Shown: positions 26,443-35,982, numbered from the stretch's first letter. The stretch is 64,000 nt of DNA from Pseudomonas fontis (GCF_028656955.1 NZ_JAMDGY010000013.1:61944-125943), one strand, 5' to 3'. Notes: generated by a model from the letters alone, not told the origin. Made by a program: numbers and translations.

Positions 26443-29112
26443 ATGGTGGCAATGATGAATCGGGTGCCCGAAGACGGCGTGCCCGGCGACAGCGACCCTG
26501 GCGAAACCGCCGAGTGGCTGGACGCGCTGGACTCGACCTTGCAGCACTGCGGCGCGGAACGTGCGCGGTTTTTGCTGGAGCAACTGGAAGCGCATGCCCG
26601 GGAGCTGGGCATCGAGCGTGGAACGCCGGCCTACTCGGCCTACCGCAACACGCTGTCGGTGGAGCAACAGGGCGCCTATCCAGGAGACCTGGAGCTTGAA
26701 GAGCGCATTACCAGCCTGTTGCGCTGGAACGCCCTGGCGATGGTGGTGCGGGCGAATCATGCTTATGGCGACCTGGGCGGTCATATCGCCAGTTATGCCT
26801 CGGCGGCGGAAATCTTCGAAGTCGGTTTTCAGCATTTCTTCCGCGGTGACAGCGGCGGCGCGCGGCGCGATGCCGACCTGGTGTTCTTCCAGCCGCATTC
26901 GGCGCCGGGCATTTATGCCCGCGCCTTTCTTGAAGGGCGCCTGAGCGAGGCGCAACTGGCCAGCTATCGACAGGAGGTCGATGGCGGCGGCTTGTGCTCT
27001 TATCCACACCCCTGGCTGATGCCCGAGTTCTGGCAGTTCCCCACCGGATCGATGGGGATCGGCCCGTTGAACGCGGTTTATCAGGCGCGCTTCATGCGTT
27101 ACCTGCAACACCGTGGGCTTGCTGAAACGGCGCAGCGGCATGTCTGGGGCGTGTTTGGCGACGGTGAAATGGATGAGCCGGAATCCATCGCCGGCCTGAC
27201 CCTGGCGGCCCGCGAGCAATTGGACAACCTGACCTTCATCGTCAACTGCAACCTGCAACGCCTGGATGGCCCGGTGCGCGGCAACGGGCAGATCATTCAG
27301 GAGCTGGAAGCGCTGTTCAGCGGCGCCGGCTGGAACGTGATCAAGGTGCTGTGGGGTTCCGAGTGGGATGCGTTGTTTGCCCGCGATACCGAGCATGTCC
27401 TGCTGCGTCAGCTGGCGGCGACGCCGGACGGGCAGTTCCAGACCTTGGGTGCCAACGATGGCGCCTACAACCTTGAACACTTCTTCAATCAGCAGCCGGC
27501 CTTGCAGAAGCTGGTCGAGCACATGAGTTCGGCCGAGATCAATGCGCTCAAGCGCGGTGGCCACGATTTTCGCAAGCTGTATGCCGCGTTTGCCGCTGCC
27601 CGCGCGTGCAAGGGGCGCCCGACAGTGATCCTGGCCAAGACCAAGAAAGGTTTTGGCATGAGCGCCGCCGGCGAGTCGCGCATGACTGCCCACCAGGCCA
27701 AGAAGCTCGACGTGCAGGCTTTGCTGGCGTTCCGTGATCGCTTCCACCTGCCGTTGAGCGATGCCCAGGTCGAGGCACTGGAATTCTATCGCCCGGCCGA
27801 GGACAGCCGCGAGATGCGCTACCTGCGCGAGCGTCGGGCAGCACTGGGCGGCACGCTGCCGATTCGTCGAGCGCAGGCGCCAACCATTCCCGTGCCTTCG
27901 CTGCAGACCATGGGCGGCTTTGCGGTGCAGGCCGAGGGCAAGGAGATGTCCACGACCATGGCGGCGGTACGCATGTTGGCTGCCTGGCTGAAGGCGCCGC
28001 AATTGGGCGCGCGGGTGGTGCCGATCGTGGCCGATGAGGCGCGTACCTTCGGCATGGCCAGTTTGTTCCGGCAGATCGGCATCTACTCGCCGCACGGCCA
28101 GCGTTACGAGCCGGAAGATGCCAGTTCGCTGCTCTCCTACAAGGAGGCGCGTGACGGCCAGTTGCTGGAGGAGGGCATCACCGAGGCCGGGGCGATTTCG
28201 TCCTGGGTGGCGGCGGCTACTTCCTATGCGGTACATGGCGAGCCGATGTTGCCGGTGTACATCTATTACTCGATGTTTGGTTTCCAGCGGGTCGGTGACC
28301 TGATCTGGGCAGCGGCGGACCAGCGTGCCCGAGGTCTGTTGCTCGGTGCCACGGCGGGCCGCACGACGCTGGGTGGGGAAGGGCTGCAGCATCAGGACGG
28401 TTCGAGCCTGGTGATGGCCTCGATGGTGCCCAACTGCCGGGCGTGGGAGCCGTGCTTTGCCGGTGAGCTGGCGGTGATCCTTGAGCATGCCTCGCGGCGC
28501 ATGCTGGTCGAGCAAGTGGATGAGTTCCACTATGTGGCGGTGATGAACGAAAGTTATCCACACCCCTCGTTGCCGCAAGCGCTGCACGCGGATGTGTTGC
28601 GTGGCATGTATCGCCTTGGCGAGCCGCGTGTCGGGCAGGTGCGTTTGCTCGGTTCCGGGGCGATCCTGCGTGAGGTGATGGCGGCGGCCGAGCTGTTGGC
28701 GCAGGACTGGGGCATTGACAGCGAAGTGTTCAGCGTGACCAGTTTCAGCGAGCTGGCGCGCGAAGCGCGGGATGTGCAGCGGGCCTCGCGTTTGGGGGCT
28801 GATCAGCTGAGCCATGTGCAGCGCTGCCTGGCCGGGCGTGCGCCGGTGATTGCGGCGACGGACTATGTCCGGGCCTGGCCGCAATTGATTGCCGAGTATG
28901 TACCGGCGCCGTATGTGACGCTGGGGACGGATGGCTTCGGGCGCAGCGACACGCGGCAACAGTTGCGGCGCTTCTTTGAAGTGGACCGGTTCAGCGTGGT
29001 GCTGGCGAGTGTGCACAGCCTGGTGATGAACGGGGAGTTGGACAAGGCTGTACTGGCTGAGGCGCTGGAGCGCTATCCGGCAGCGGCGGGGCAGGCGCCT
29101 TGGTATAGCTGA
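26443..29112 (+). CDS. mdeB: 2-oxobutyrate dehydrogenase E1-like subunit MdeB
   Basis: An 889-residue thiamine-diphosphate enzyme related to the homodimeric pyruvate dehydrogenase E1 (AceE). The ThDP motif is GDGEMDEPES with the expected distal asparagine in FIVNCNLQRLDG. In the mde locus it is thought to take the 2-oxobutyrate released by MdeA toward propionyl-CoA, borrowing E2/E3 from a general complex. Start ATG 26443 has GGGAG upstream; ATG 26452 and 26455 are alternatives. It forms an operon with mdeA. A typical AceE would be encoded next to aceF, which is not here. Confidence 0.93.
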   Translation: MVAMMNRVPEDGVPGDSDPGETAEWLDALDSTLQHCGAERARFLLEQLEAHARELGIERGTPAYSAYRNTLSVEQQGAYPGDLELEERITSLLRWNALAMVVRANHAYGDLGGHIASYASAAEIFEVGFQHFFRGDSGGARRDADLVFFQPHSAPGIYARAFLEGRLSEAQLASYRQEVDGGGLCSYPHPWLMPEFWQFPTGSMGIGPLNAVYQARFMRYLQHRGLAETAQRHVWGVFGDGEMDEPESIAGLTLAAREQLDNLTFIVNCNLQRLDGPVRGNGQIIQELEALFSGAGWNVIKVLWGSEWDALFARDTEHVLLRQLAATPDGQFQTLGANDGAYNLEHFFNQQPALQKLVEHMSSAEINALKRGGHDFRKLYAAFAAARACKGRPTVILAKTKKGFGMSAAGESRMTAHQAKKLDVQALLAFRDRFHLPLSDAQVEALEFYRPAEDSREMRYLRERRAALGGTLPIRRAQAPTIPVPSLQTMGGFAVQAEGKEMSTTMAAVRMLAAWLKAPQLGARVVPIVADEARTFGMASLFRQIGIYSPHGQRYEPEDASSLLSYKEARDGQLLEEGITEAGAISSWVAAATSYAVHGEPMLPVYIYYSMFGFQRVGDLIWAAADQRARGLLLGATAGRTTLGGEGLQHQDGSSLVMASMVPNCRAWEPCFAGELAVILEHASRRMLVEQVDEFHYVAVMNESYPHPSLPQALHADVLRGMYRLGEPRVGQVRLLGSGAILREVMAAAELLAQDWGIDSEVFSVTSFSELAREARDVQRASRLGADQLSHVQRCLAGRAPVIAATDYVRAWPQLIAEYVPAPYVTLGTDGFGRSDTRQQLRRFFEVDRFSVVLASVHSLVMNGELDKAVLAEALERYPAAAGQAPWYS

Positions 29113-29126
29113 GAGCAGCGACTCCA

Positions 29127-29213
29127 CTGTGGGAGCCGGCCTTGCCGGCGATGAGGCCGGCACTGTCAGCGGCTGGTTCCCAGCCGATCGCTGGCAAGGC
29201 CAGCTCCCACAGG
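29127..29213. repeat. REP doublet after mdeB
   Basis: Inverted REP copies at 29127-29152 and about 29186-29213, between mdeB and the terminator shared with zapG. Confidence 0.85.
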
Positions 29214-29253
29214 CATTTGTGCAAGCCGGTGGTTTCCAGAGAATGTGCAGTCC

Positions 29254-29284
29254 AAAAAAAAGGCCCCTGATCGGGGCCTTTTTC
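29254..29284. terminator. bidirectional intrinsic terminator
   Basis: AAAAAAAAGGCCCC-TGAT-CGGGGCCTTTTTC is a GC-rich stem with A-run and T-run either side. It serves convergent mdeB (plus) and zapG (minus). Confidence 0.9.
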
Positions 29285-29290
29285 ATTGGC

Positions 29291-29725
29291 TCAACGCTTG
29301 AGCCCGTACTGTTCATCCAGCATGCCCGGCGCGTTCGGGGCTTTCGGCGCGTAGTCACGCGGTACTTCCGTGTCGCGCGGCGGGGTCAGGCGATCACGCG
29401 GTGCCTGCACGGCTTCCGAATGCAGCGCCGCCAGCAGACGCTGACGCGTCACCTCGTCCAGGGCCAGGCGGTTGGCACCTTCGGCCAGGTGATCCTGCAC
29501 TTCCTGGTAGCTTTGCGTGAGTTTCTTGACCAGCGCGGCAGTGCTGTTGAAGTGGGTCACCACTTCACTCTGGTAACTGTCGAAGCGTTCCTGGATATCG
29601 TCCAGTTGCCGCTGGGTGCTGCTAGGTGCAGCGTTGGGCAAGAGGCGGGCGACCAGGAAACCAACGACAACGCCCACTGCCAGGGCCAGGGTTGGCAACA
29701 ACCAAACTAAGAGCGAGAGTTCCAC
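29291..29725 (-). CDS. zapG: YhcB/ZapG family (DUF1043) membrane coiled-coil protein
   Basis: A 144-residue protein with one N-terminal membrane segment (residues about 5-28, LLPTLALAVGVVVGFLVARL), then a long helix/coiled-coil (about 36-95) and a proline-rich tail. This is the DUF1043 architecture; E. coli YhcB (ZapG) links envelope growth and division. The start is GTG 29725 preceded by AGGAAGGA. It is monocistronic and divergent from the hydrolase gene. Confidence 0.88.
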   Translation of the reverse strand: MELSLLVWLLPTLALAVGVVVGFLVARLLPNAAPSSTQRQLDDIQERFDSYQSEVVTHFNSTAALVKKLTQSYQEVQDHLAEGANRLALDEVTRQRLLAALHSEAVQAPRDRLTPPRDTEVPRDYAPKAPNAPGMLDEQYGLKR

Positions 29726-29865
29726 GAGTCCTTCCTCTATAAACGGCTTTGCTTTACGTTAACGGCTCGGACCTGCCCTGTATACCGCGAACCATCGCAA
29801 ATATCTCAGAACAGAATCATTCAGCTAGACGAGTCGACCCCTTCCGAGGTCACGGAGTTCATTCC

Positions 29866-30501
29866 TTGCTTATCCGCGAAACCCCCGTATTCATCGATGG
29901 CCCGGTCGGCCAACTGGAAGCCCTCTACCTCGATGTCGCCGATGCCCGAGGCATGGTCCTGCTGTGCCACCCGAACCCGGTTCAGGGCGGCACCATGACC
30001 AACAAGGTGGTGTCGATGCTGCAACGCACCGCCCGCGACGCCGGCTACGTCACCTTGCGTTTCAACTACCGTGGCGTTGGCGCCAGTGCCGGCAACCATG
30101 ACATGGGCAGCGGTGAAGTCGATGATGCCGAAGCCGCCGTGCGCTGGCTGCTGGCCCAGCACCCAGGCCTGCCGTTGACCCTGATGGGCTTCTCCTTCGG
30201 CGGGTTCGTCGCCACCAGCCTGGGCGGTCGCCTGGAAGCCGATGGCGTGGCGATCAAGCACCTGTTCATGGTCGCCCCGGCGGTAATGCGCCTGGGTGAG
30301 CACGACAGCGTGCCGCAACACTGCGCCTTGAGCCTGATCCAGCCGGACACCGACGAAGTTATCGATCCGAACATCGTTTACCAATGGTCTGACGCACTTG
30401 CGCGCCCCCATGAGCTGCTGAAAGTGGCAGAATGCGGACACTTTTTCCACGGCAAGCTCACCGATCTCAAGGATCTGGTGCTGCCGCGCCTTTCGAACTG
30501 A
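29866..30501 (+). CDS. alpha/beta hydrolase (YsgA/Abhydrolase-type)
   Basis: A 211-residue cytoplasmic serine hydrolase. The nucleophile elbow GFSFGG, an HPNP oxyanion-region motif, FNYRGVGASAG and a late histidine in ECGHFFHG are visible. It belongs to the family of small hydrolases related to dienelactone hydrolase and bacterial YfhR-like proteins; the substrate is unknown. The start is probably TTG 29866, which has GGAG eight bases upstream and begins LLIRETPVFIDG as in homologues. Another TTG at 29749 is in frame but unsupported. trpS follows 24 bases later, so they may be co-transcribed. Confidence 0.82.
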   Translation: MLIRETPVFIDGPVGQLEALYLDVADARGMVLLCHPNPVQGGTMTNKVVSMLQRTARDAGYVTLRFNYRGVGASAGNHDMGSGEVDDAEAAVRWLLAQHPGLPLTLMGFSFGGFVATSLGGRLEADGVAIKHLFMVAPAVMRLGEHDSVPQHCALSLIQPDTDEVIDPNIVYQWSDALARPHELLKVAECGHFFHGKLTDLKDLVLPRLSN

Positions 30502-30525
30502 TACAAGCCTGATAAGCGATTACCC

Positions 30526-31875
30526 ATGACCACTCGTATCCTTACCGGTATCACCACCACGGGCACGCCCCACCTGGGCAACTACGCCGGTGCCATCCGC
30601 CCGGCGATCCTTGCCAGCCTGCAGCCCGGTGTCGACTCGTTCTATTTCCTGGCCGACTACCACGCGCTGATCAAGTGTGACGACCCGCAGCGCATCCAGC
30701 GTTCGCGCCTGGAAATCGCCGCGACCTGGCTGGCCGGTGGTCTGGACCCGGAGCGAGTGACCTTCTATCGCCAATCCGACATCCCGGAAATCCCCGAGCT
30801 GACCTGGTTGCTGACCTGCGTCGCGGCCAAGGGCCTGCTCAACCGTGCCCACGCCTACAAGGCCTCGGTGGACAAGAACGTCGAGACCGGCGAAGACCCG
30901 GATGCCGGCATCAGCATGGGCCTGTTCAGCTACCCGGTGCTGATGGCGGCGGACATCCTGATGTTCAACGCCAACCAGGTGCCGGTCGGCCGTGACCAGA
31001 TCCAGCACGTGGAGATGGCCCGTGACATCGGCCAGCGCTTCAACCACCTGTTCGGCCAGGGCAAGGAGTTCTTTGCCATGCCCGAAGCGCTGATCGAGGA
31101 AAGCGTGGCCACCTTGCCGGGCCTGGACGGTCGCAAGATGTCCAAGAGCTACGACAACACCATCCCGTTGTTCACCAGCGCCAAGGACATGAAGGACGCG
31201 ATCTCGCGCATCGTCACCGACTCGCGCGCCCCAGGCGAAGCGAAAGACCCGGACGACTCGCACCTGTTCACCCTGTTCCAGGCCTTCGCCACGCCAGGCC
31301 AGGCGGATGAGTTCCGCACCGAACTGTTGCAGGGCCTGGGTTGGGGCGACGCCAAGCAGCGCCTGTTCCAGCTGCTCGATGGCCAGTTGGCCGAGAAGCG
31401 CGAGCACTATCACCAGTTGATCGCTCGCCCGGCAGACCTGGAAGACATCCTCCTGGCTGGCGCGCAGAAAGCCCGCAAGATCGCCACGCCGTTCCTTGAG
31501 CAGCTGCGCGAAGCGGTGGGCCTGCGCTCGTTCCGCAGCAGCGTGCAAGCCGGTACCGAGGTCAAGAAGAAGGCCGTCAAGACCGCGCGCTTTGTCAGCT
31601 TCCGCGAAGAAGACGGCAGCTTCCGCTTCCGCCTGCTGGCCGCCGATGGCGAGCAACTGCTGCTCTCGCGCAGCTTTGCCGACGGCAAGACCGCAGGCGC
31701 GGTGACCAAGCAACTGCAAGCCGGCGAGCCGCTGGATGTGCGCAGCGAAGGCCTGGGCTTTGCCCTGTGGCTGGGCGATGAGTGCATCGCCGATGGCCCG
31801 CAGTTTGACGATGCCGGCGCGCGCGACAACGCGATCGAAAGCCTGCGTGTTGCCTTGCAGCCACAACAGGACTGA
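30526..31875 (+). CDS. trpS: tryptophanyl-tRNA synthetase with C-terminal extension
   Basis: A 449-residue class I synthetase that charges tRNA-Trp. The HIGH-like motif TPHLGNY is at 14-20 and KMSKS at 204-208. The core is complete by about residue 340, the size of the E. coli enzyme (334). The remaining ~100 residues (354-449) form an added domain with two short beta-alpha units ([19 protein letters not shown] and [12 protein letters not shown]) that resemble DUF1508/YegP repeats. Such long TrpS proteins occur in pseudomonads; the role of the tail is not known to me. A terminator follows directly. Confidence 0.95.
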   Translation: MTTRILTGITTTGTPHLGNYAGAIRPAILASLQPGVDSFYFLADYHALIKCDDPQRIQRSRLEIAATWLAGGLDPERVTFYRQSDIPEIPELTWLLTCVAAKGLLNRAHAYKASVDKNVETGEDPDAGISMGLFSYPVLMAADILMFNANQVPVGRDQIQHVEMARDIGQRFNHLFGQGKEFFAMPEALIEESVATLPGLDGRKMSKSYDNTIPLFTSAKDMKDAISRIVTDSRAPGEAKDPDDSHLFTLFQAFATPGQADEFRTELLQGLGWGDAKQRLFQLLDGQLAEKREHYHQLIARPADLEDILLAGAQKARKIATPFLEQLREAVGLRSFRSSVQAGTEVKKKAVKTARFVSFREEDGSFRFRLLAADGEQLLLSRSFADGKTAGAVTKQLQAGEPLDVRSEGLGFALWLGDECIADGPQFDDAGARDNAIESLRVALQPQQD

Positions 31876-31907
31876 CGGCTTATCGGAAGTCTGATTGCCA
31901 TTACCCG

Positions 31908-31938
31908 GGGCCGTCGCTACAGTGACGGCCCGCTTTTG
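31908..31938 (+). terminator. intrinsic terminator after trpS
   Basis: GGGCCGTC (31908-31915) pairs with GACGGCCC (31924-31931), followed by GCTTTTG. The T-run is short, so it may be leaky into zapE, which begins 19 bases later. Confidence 0.65.
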
Positions 31939-31956
31939 TTGCCTTGCTAACGAATT

Positions 31957-33051
31957 ATGACGCCCCTAGAACGATATCAAGCAGATCTTAAACGTCCCGA
32001 TTTCTTCCATGACGCGGCGCAGGAAACAGCGGTGCGCCACTTGCAGCGCCTGTACGACGATCTGGTCGCGGCGCAGAACAGCAAGCCGGGCATGTTCGGC
32101 AAACTGTTCGGCAAGAAGGAGCAGACCCCGGTCAAGGGCCTGTATTTCTGGGGTGGGGTAGGGCGCGGCAAAACCTATCTGGTTGACACGTTCTTTGAAG
32201 CGCTGCCGTTCAAGCAGAAGACGCGTACGCACTTCCACCGCTTCATGAAGCGTGTGCATGAGGAAATGAAAACCCTCAAGGGCGAGAAGAACCCGCTGAC
32301 CGTCATCGCCAAGCGTTTCTCCGACGAGGCGCGGGTCATCTGCTTCGACGAATTCTTCGTGTCCGATATCACTGACGCGATGATCCTCGGCACCCTGATG
32401 GAGGAGCTGTTCAAGAACGGCGTGACCCTGGTGGCCACCTCCAACATCGTCCCGGACGGCTTGTACAAGGATGGCCTGCAACGTGCGCGCTTCCTGTCGG
32501 CGATTGCGCTGATCAAGCAGAACACCGACATCGTCAACGTCGACAGCGGCGTCGACTACCGTCTGCGTCACCTCGAGCAGGCCGAGCTGTTCCATTTCCC
32601 GTTGGACGAGGCCGCGCATGAAAGCCTGCGCCAGAGCTTCCGCGCGCTGACGCCGGAGTGCACGCAAGCGGTCGAGAACGACGTGCTGATGATCGAGAAC
32701 CGCGAGATCCGTGCGCTGCGCACCTGTGATGACGTGGCCTGGTTCCAGTTCCGCGAGCTGTGCGATGGCCCGCGTAGCCAGAACGACTACATCGAGCTGG
32801 GCAAGATCTTCCACGCGGTGCTGCTCAGTGATGTCGAGCAGATGAGCGTGGCGACCGACGACATTGCGCGACGCTTCATCAACATGGTCGACGAGTTCTA
32901 CGACCGCAACGTGAAGCTGATCATCTCGGCTGAGGTTGAGCTGAAGGATCTGTACACCGGGGGTCGCCTGACCTTCGAGTTCCAGCGTACCTTGAGCCGC
33001 TTGCTGGAAATGCAGTCCCACGAATTCCTTTCGCGGGCGCACAAGCCTTAA
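31957..33051 (+). CDS. zapE: division-associated ATPase ZapE (AFG1 family)
   Basis: A 364-residue AAA-like P-loop ATPase. Walker A GGVGRGKT is at 66-73 and Walker B ICFDEFF with D131/E132. E. coli ZapE binds FtsZ and helps constriction under stress. Length agrees with the family. The ATG at 31957 follows the trpS terminator with only a weak ribosome-binding site. Confidence 0.94.
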   Translation: MTPLERYQADLKRPDFFHDAAQETAVRHLQRLYDDLVAAQNSKPGMFGKLFGKKEQTPVKGLYFWGGVGRGKTYLVDTFFEALPFKQKTRTHFHRFMKRVHEEMKTLKGEKNPLTVIAKRFSDEARVICFDEFFVSDITDAMILGTLMEELFKNGVTLVATSNIVPDGLYKDGLQRARFLSAIALIKQNTDIVNVDSGVDYRLRHLEQAELFHFPLDEAAHESLRQSFRALTPECTQAVENDVLMIENREIRALRTCDDVAWFQFRELCDGPRSQNDYIELGKIFHAVLLSDVEQMSVATDDIARRFINMVDEFYDRNVKLIISAEVELKDLYTGGRLTFEFQRTLSRLLEMQSHEFLSRAHKP

Positions 33052-33065
33052 TACGGCGGTGCATT

Positions 33066-33133
33066 GATCGCCGGCAAGGCCGGCTCCCACAGGGTAAGCA
33101 GATATCCTCTGTGGGAGCCGGCCTTGCGGCGAT
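33066..33133. repeat. REP doublet after zapE
   Basis: Inverted REP copies at 33066-33093 and about 33108-33133. The second copy has lost one base in its stem (CCTTGCGGCGAT). It separates convergent zapE and the AraC-type regulator. Confidence 0.8.
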
Positions 33134-33140
33134 ATGCGCC

Positions 33141-34139
33141 TCAAGCCTCCTGCATGAACTGCTGCCGATACTGGTTCGGCGACAACTCCGTGTGCTGCCT
33201 GAACAGCCGGGCAAAGAAACTCGCATCGTCATAACCGACCTCATAGCTGATGGTCTTGATGCTCTTGCGCGTGCCCGACAACAAGCCCTTCGCCGTCTCG
33301 ATGCGCAGCCGCTGCAGGTAGTGCAGGGGCTTGTCGCCCGTGGCGCTCTGGAACCTGCGCATGAAGTTGCGAATGCTCATGCCATGGTTGCGCGCGACAT
33401 CCTCGAAGCGGAACTTGTCGGAGAAGTGCTCCTCAAGCCATTGCTGGATCTGCAGGATGATCAGGTCCTGGTGCAGCTTCTGCCCGCCAAAGCCCATGCG
33501 CCCCGGGGTGTAGTTGCGCTGCACTTCATAGAGGATGTCGCGGGCCACGGCCTGGGCCACGTTGGCCCCGCAGAAGCGTTCGATCAGGTAGATGTAGAGG
33601 TCGCACGCGGAGGTGGTGCCGCCGGCGCAGTACAGGTTATCAGCGTCGGTCAGGTGCTTGTCCTGGTTCAGCGTGACCTTGGGGAAGCGTTCGGTGAACT
33701 GGTTGAAGAAACGCCAGTAGGTGGTCGCCTCCTTGCCATCGAGCAAGCCAGCCTCGGCCAGCCAGAACACGCCACTGGCTTCACCACACAGCACGGCGCC
33801 ACGCGCATGCTGCTCACGCAGCCACGGCAACACCTGGGGGTAACGCTGGCAGAGTGCATCGAAGTCGTCCCAGAACGCCGGGAGGATGATGATGTCGGCT
33901 TGTTCCAGGCCGCTGTCCACCGGGATCGAAACGTCACTGAAACTGTGTACGGGCAAGCCATCGGGACTCACTAGACGAGTCTCGAACATCGGTTGCAAGC
34001 CCAGGCCTAGCTGCTTGCCGTAACGCAGGCTGGCCAGGTGGAAAAAATCCTTGGCCTGCATCAGGGTCGATGCAAACACGTTATCAATGGCCAGGATACT
34101 GACGCGCCGCAGGGATGCGGTGGGTTGGGTAAACATCAT
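33141..34139 (-). CDS. GlxA-type AraC family regulator
   Basis: A 332-residue transcription factor with an N-terminal DJ-1/PfpI-like domain (residues about 11-190; VLCGEASGVFWLAEAGLLDG is the elbow region) and a C-terminal AraC DNA-binding domain (about 225-330; two helix-turn-helix units and the signature ISYEVGYDDASFFARLFRQ). Such regulators control amino-acid and amine catabolism in pseudomonads; the effector here is unknown. It is followed by a REP doublet and preceded by an inverted repeat and tas. Confidence 0.9.
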   Translation of the reverse strand: MMFTQPTASLRRVSILAIDNVFASTLMQAKDFFHLASLRYGKQLGLGLQPMFETRLVSPDGLPVHSFSDVSIPVDSGLEQADIIILPAFWDDFDALCQRYPQVLPWLREQHARGAVLCGEASGVFWLAEAGLLDGKEATTYWRFFNQFTERFPKVTLNQDKHLTDADNLYCAGGTTSACDLYIYLIERFCGANVAQAVARDILYEVQRNYTPGRMGFGGQKLHQDLIILQIQQWLEEHFSDKFRFEDVARNHGMSIRNFMRRFQSATGDKPLHYLQRLRIETAKGLLSGTRKSIKTISYEVGYDDASFFARLFRQHTELSPNQYRQQFMQEA

Positions 34140-34214
34140 TGTCTTTATTCTTATAGGGTAGAGTGGTCAATCACCGGCTGGATCGTCTTATTTTTTGGCG
34201 ATTGTGTCTACCCT

Positions 34215-34241
34215 CGGTTCCCGTGACGTGCACGGGAACCG
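34215..34241. other. 27-bp perfect inverted repeat
   Basis: CGGTTCCCGTG-ACGTG-CACGGGAACCG has an 11-bp perfect stem. It is 10 bases past the tas stop codon and 75 bases upstream of the AraC-type regulator start. No T-run follows on the minus strand, so it could be an atypical terminator or a regulator site. Confidence 0.7.
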
Positions 34242-34251
34242 TTAGCGCAGG

Positions 34252-35292
34252 TTACGGCGCGGGGTTTGGCTGGTCCTGATGGATGGCCTCGATGCTCGCC
34301 AGCAGCTCTTCGCTGAGCTTCAGGTTGATGCTGCCCAGGTTGCTCTCCAGCTGCTCCAGCGACGTCGCGCCGATAATGTTGCTGGTCACGAACGGTTGGC
34401 GGGTGACGAACGCCAGCGCCATCTGCGCCGGGTCCAGGCCATGTTCGCGGGCAAGGTTGACGTAGCGGGTACAGGCCGCCACGGTCTGCGGGTTGGAGTA
34501 GCGGGCAAAGCGGCTGAACAGGGTCAGGCGGCCGTTGGCAGGGCGAGCGCCGTGCTCGTATTTGCCCGAGAGCATGCCGAAGGCCAGCGGCGAATAGGCC
34601 AGCAGGCCGCACTGCTCACGTATGGCGACCTCGGCCAGGCCGACCTCGAAGCTGCGGTTGAGCAGGTTGTAGGGGTTCTGGATCGACACTGCTCGCGGCC
34701 AACCACGGCTCTCGGCCAGGTGCAGGAACTTCAGGGTGCCCCACGGCGTTTCGTTGGACAGGCCAATATGGCGGATCTTGCCGGCCTTGACCTGCTCGTC
34801 GAGCACTTCCAGGGTTTCTTCCAGCGGTGTGAACAGGTCCTGGGGCAGGTGCTGGTAACCCAGCTTGCCGAAGAAATTGGTGCTGCGCTCCGGCCAATGC
34901 AGCTGGTAGAGGTCGATCCAGTCGGTCTGCAGGCGCTTGAGGCTGGCGTCCAGCGCCGCAACGATGTGCTGGCGGTTGTGCTTGAGCTGGCCGTCGCGAA
35001 TGTGGCTGATGCCGTTGCCCGGCCCGGCTATCTTGCTGGCGAGGATCCAGTCGGCGCGATCCCCGTGCTGGCGAAACCAGTTGCCGATATAGCGCTCAGT
35101 GACAGCGTAGGTCTCGGGGCGCGGCGGCACCGGGTACATCTCGGCGGTGTCGATGAAATTGATCCCGGCGGCCTTGGCCTGGTTGATCTGGGCGAACGCT
35201 TCAGCCTGGTCGTTTTGCTCGCCCCAGGTCATGGTGCCCAGGCACAATTCGCTGACGTTCAGGTCGGTCCGGCCCAGCTTGCGATAGTCCAT
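34252..35292 (-). CDS. tas: Tas-like NADP(H)-dependent aldo/keto reductase
   Basis: A 346-residue aldo/keto reductase barrel. The motifs GTMTWGEQND, NFIDTAEMYPVPP (catalytic D and Y), a conserved lysine (SKIAG) and LHWPER (catalytic H) are visible. The long loop with PVPPRPETYAVTE is typical of the Tas/YghZ-side subfamily. The physiological substrate is unknown. The gene is monocistronic and divergent from rplM. Confidence 0.88.
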   Translation of the reverse strand: MDYRKLGRTDLNVSELCLGTMTWGEQNDQAEAFAQINQAKAAGINFIDTAEMYPVPPRPETYAVTERYIGNWFRQHGDRADWILASKIAGPGNGISHIRDGQLKHNRQHIVAALDASLKRLQTDWIDLYQLHWPERSTNFFGKLGYQHLPQDLFTPLEETLEVLDEQVKAGKIRHIGLSNETPWGTLKFLHLAESRGWPRAVSIQNPYNLLNRSFEVGLAEVAIREQCGLLAYSPLAFGMLSGKYEHGARPANGRLTLFSRFARYSNPQTVAACTRYVNLAREHGLDPAQMALAFVTRQPFVTSNIIGATSLEQLESNLGSINLKLSEELLASIEAIHQDQPNPAP

Positions 35293-35469
35293 GCGTCACT
35301 CCAAGGCAAAAGAAGCATAAAAGCAGGTTGATATTTTTTGCGCAATCTGGATAATTCTGCACCTCTCTCAGCAGTGGAAGTGATGCCCCGCTCGCCGAAG
35401 AATCTTGCCGTATATTTGGACGTGCTGACCCGAGCCCCCGATAGCGTCCGTATCCGGCTGCCTTTGACC

Positions 35470-35498
35470 TTGTCAAAGTACGCACTATTCAGTAAGAT
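35470..35498 (+). promoter_or_regulatory. sigma-70 promoter of rplM-rpsI
   Basis: TTGTCA (35470-35475), a 17-base spacer and TAAGAT (35493-35498) lie about 40 bases upstream of the rplM start. It suits a constitutive ribosomal-protein operon. Confidence 0.7.
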
Positions 35499-35539
35499 CC
35501 GCCGTCTATTTTGCTGGGCGGCCCCTGAGGCTATAAAGA

Positions 35540-35968
35540 ATGAAAACTTTCTCTGCTAAACCAGAAACAGTAAAGCGCGACTGGTTCGTCGTCGACGCTG
35601 CTGGTCAGACCCTGGGTCGTCTGGCCACCGAAATCGCGAGCCGTCTGCGTGGCAAGCACAAGCCAGAATACACCCCTCACGTTGACACCGGCGACTACAT
35701 CGTCGTTATCAACGCTGAGCAAGTACGTGTAACTGGTGCCAAAACCACCGACAAAATGTACTACTCCCACTCCGGTTTCCCGGGCGGCATCAAGGAAATC
35801 AACTTCGAGAAGTTGATCGCCAAGGCCCCTGAGCGCGTGATCGAGACCGCGGTCAAAGGCATGCTGCCTAAGAACCCGCTGGGTCGCGACATGTACCGTA
35901 AGCTGAAAGTCTATGCGGGCGCTGCTCACCCTCATACTGCTCAGCAGCCCCAAGAACTGAAGATTTAA
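35540..35968 (+). CDS. rplM: 50S ribosomal protein L13
   Basis: A 142-residue large-subunit protein, full length for L13. Conserved stretches include [23 protein letters not shown] and [10 protein letters not shown]. It is the first gene of the two-gene rplM-rpsI operon; rpsI follows after 14 bases. Confidence 0.98.
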   Translation: MKTFSAKPETVKRDWFVVDAAGQTLGRLATEIASRLRGKHKPEYTPHVDTGDYIVVINAEQVRVTGAKTTDKMYYSHSGFPGGIKEINFEKLIAKAPERVIETAVKGMLPKNPLGRDMYRKLKVYAGAAHPHTAQQPQELKI

Positions 35969-35982
35969 CGGAATAGTTCATT

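Noticed and set aside
26401..29358. A 985-codon minus-strand frame opposite mdeB
   Set aside because: It mirrors the mdeB codon bias, has no ribosome-binding site, runs through a REP doublet and a terminator, and the product is R/H/Q-rich without a recognisable domain.
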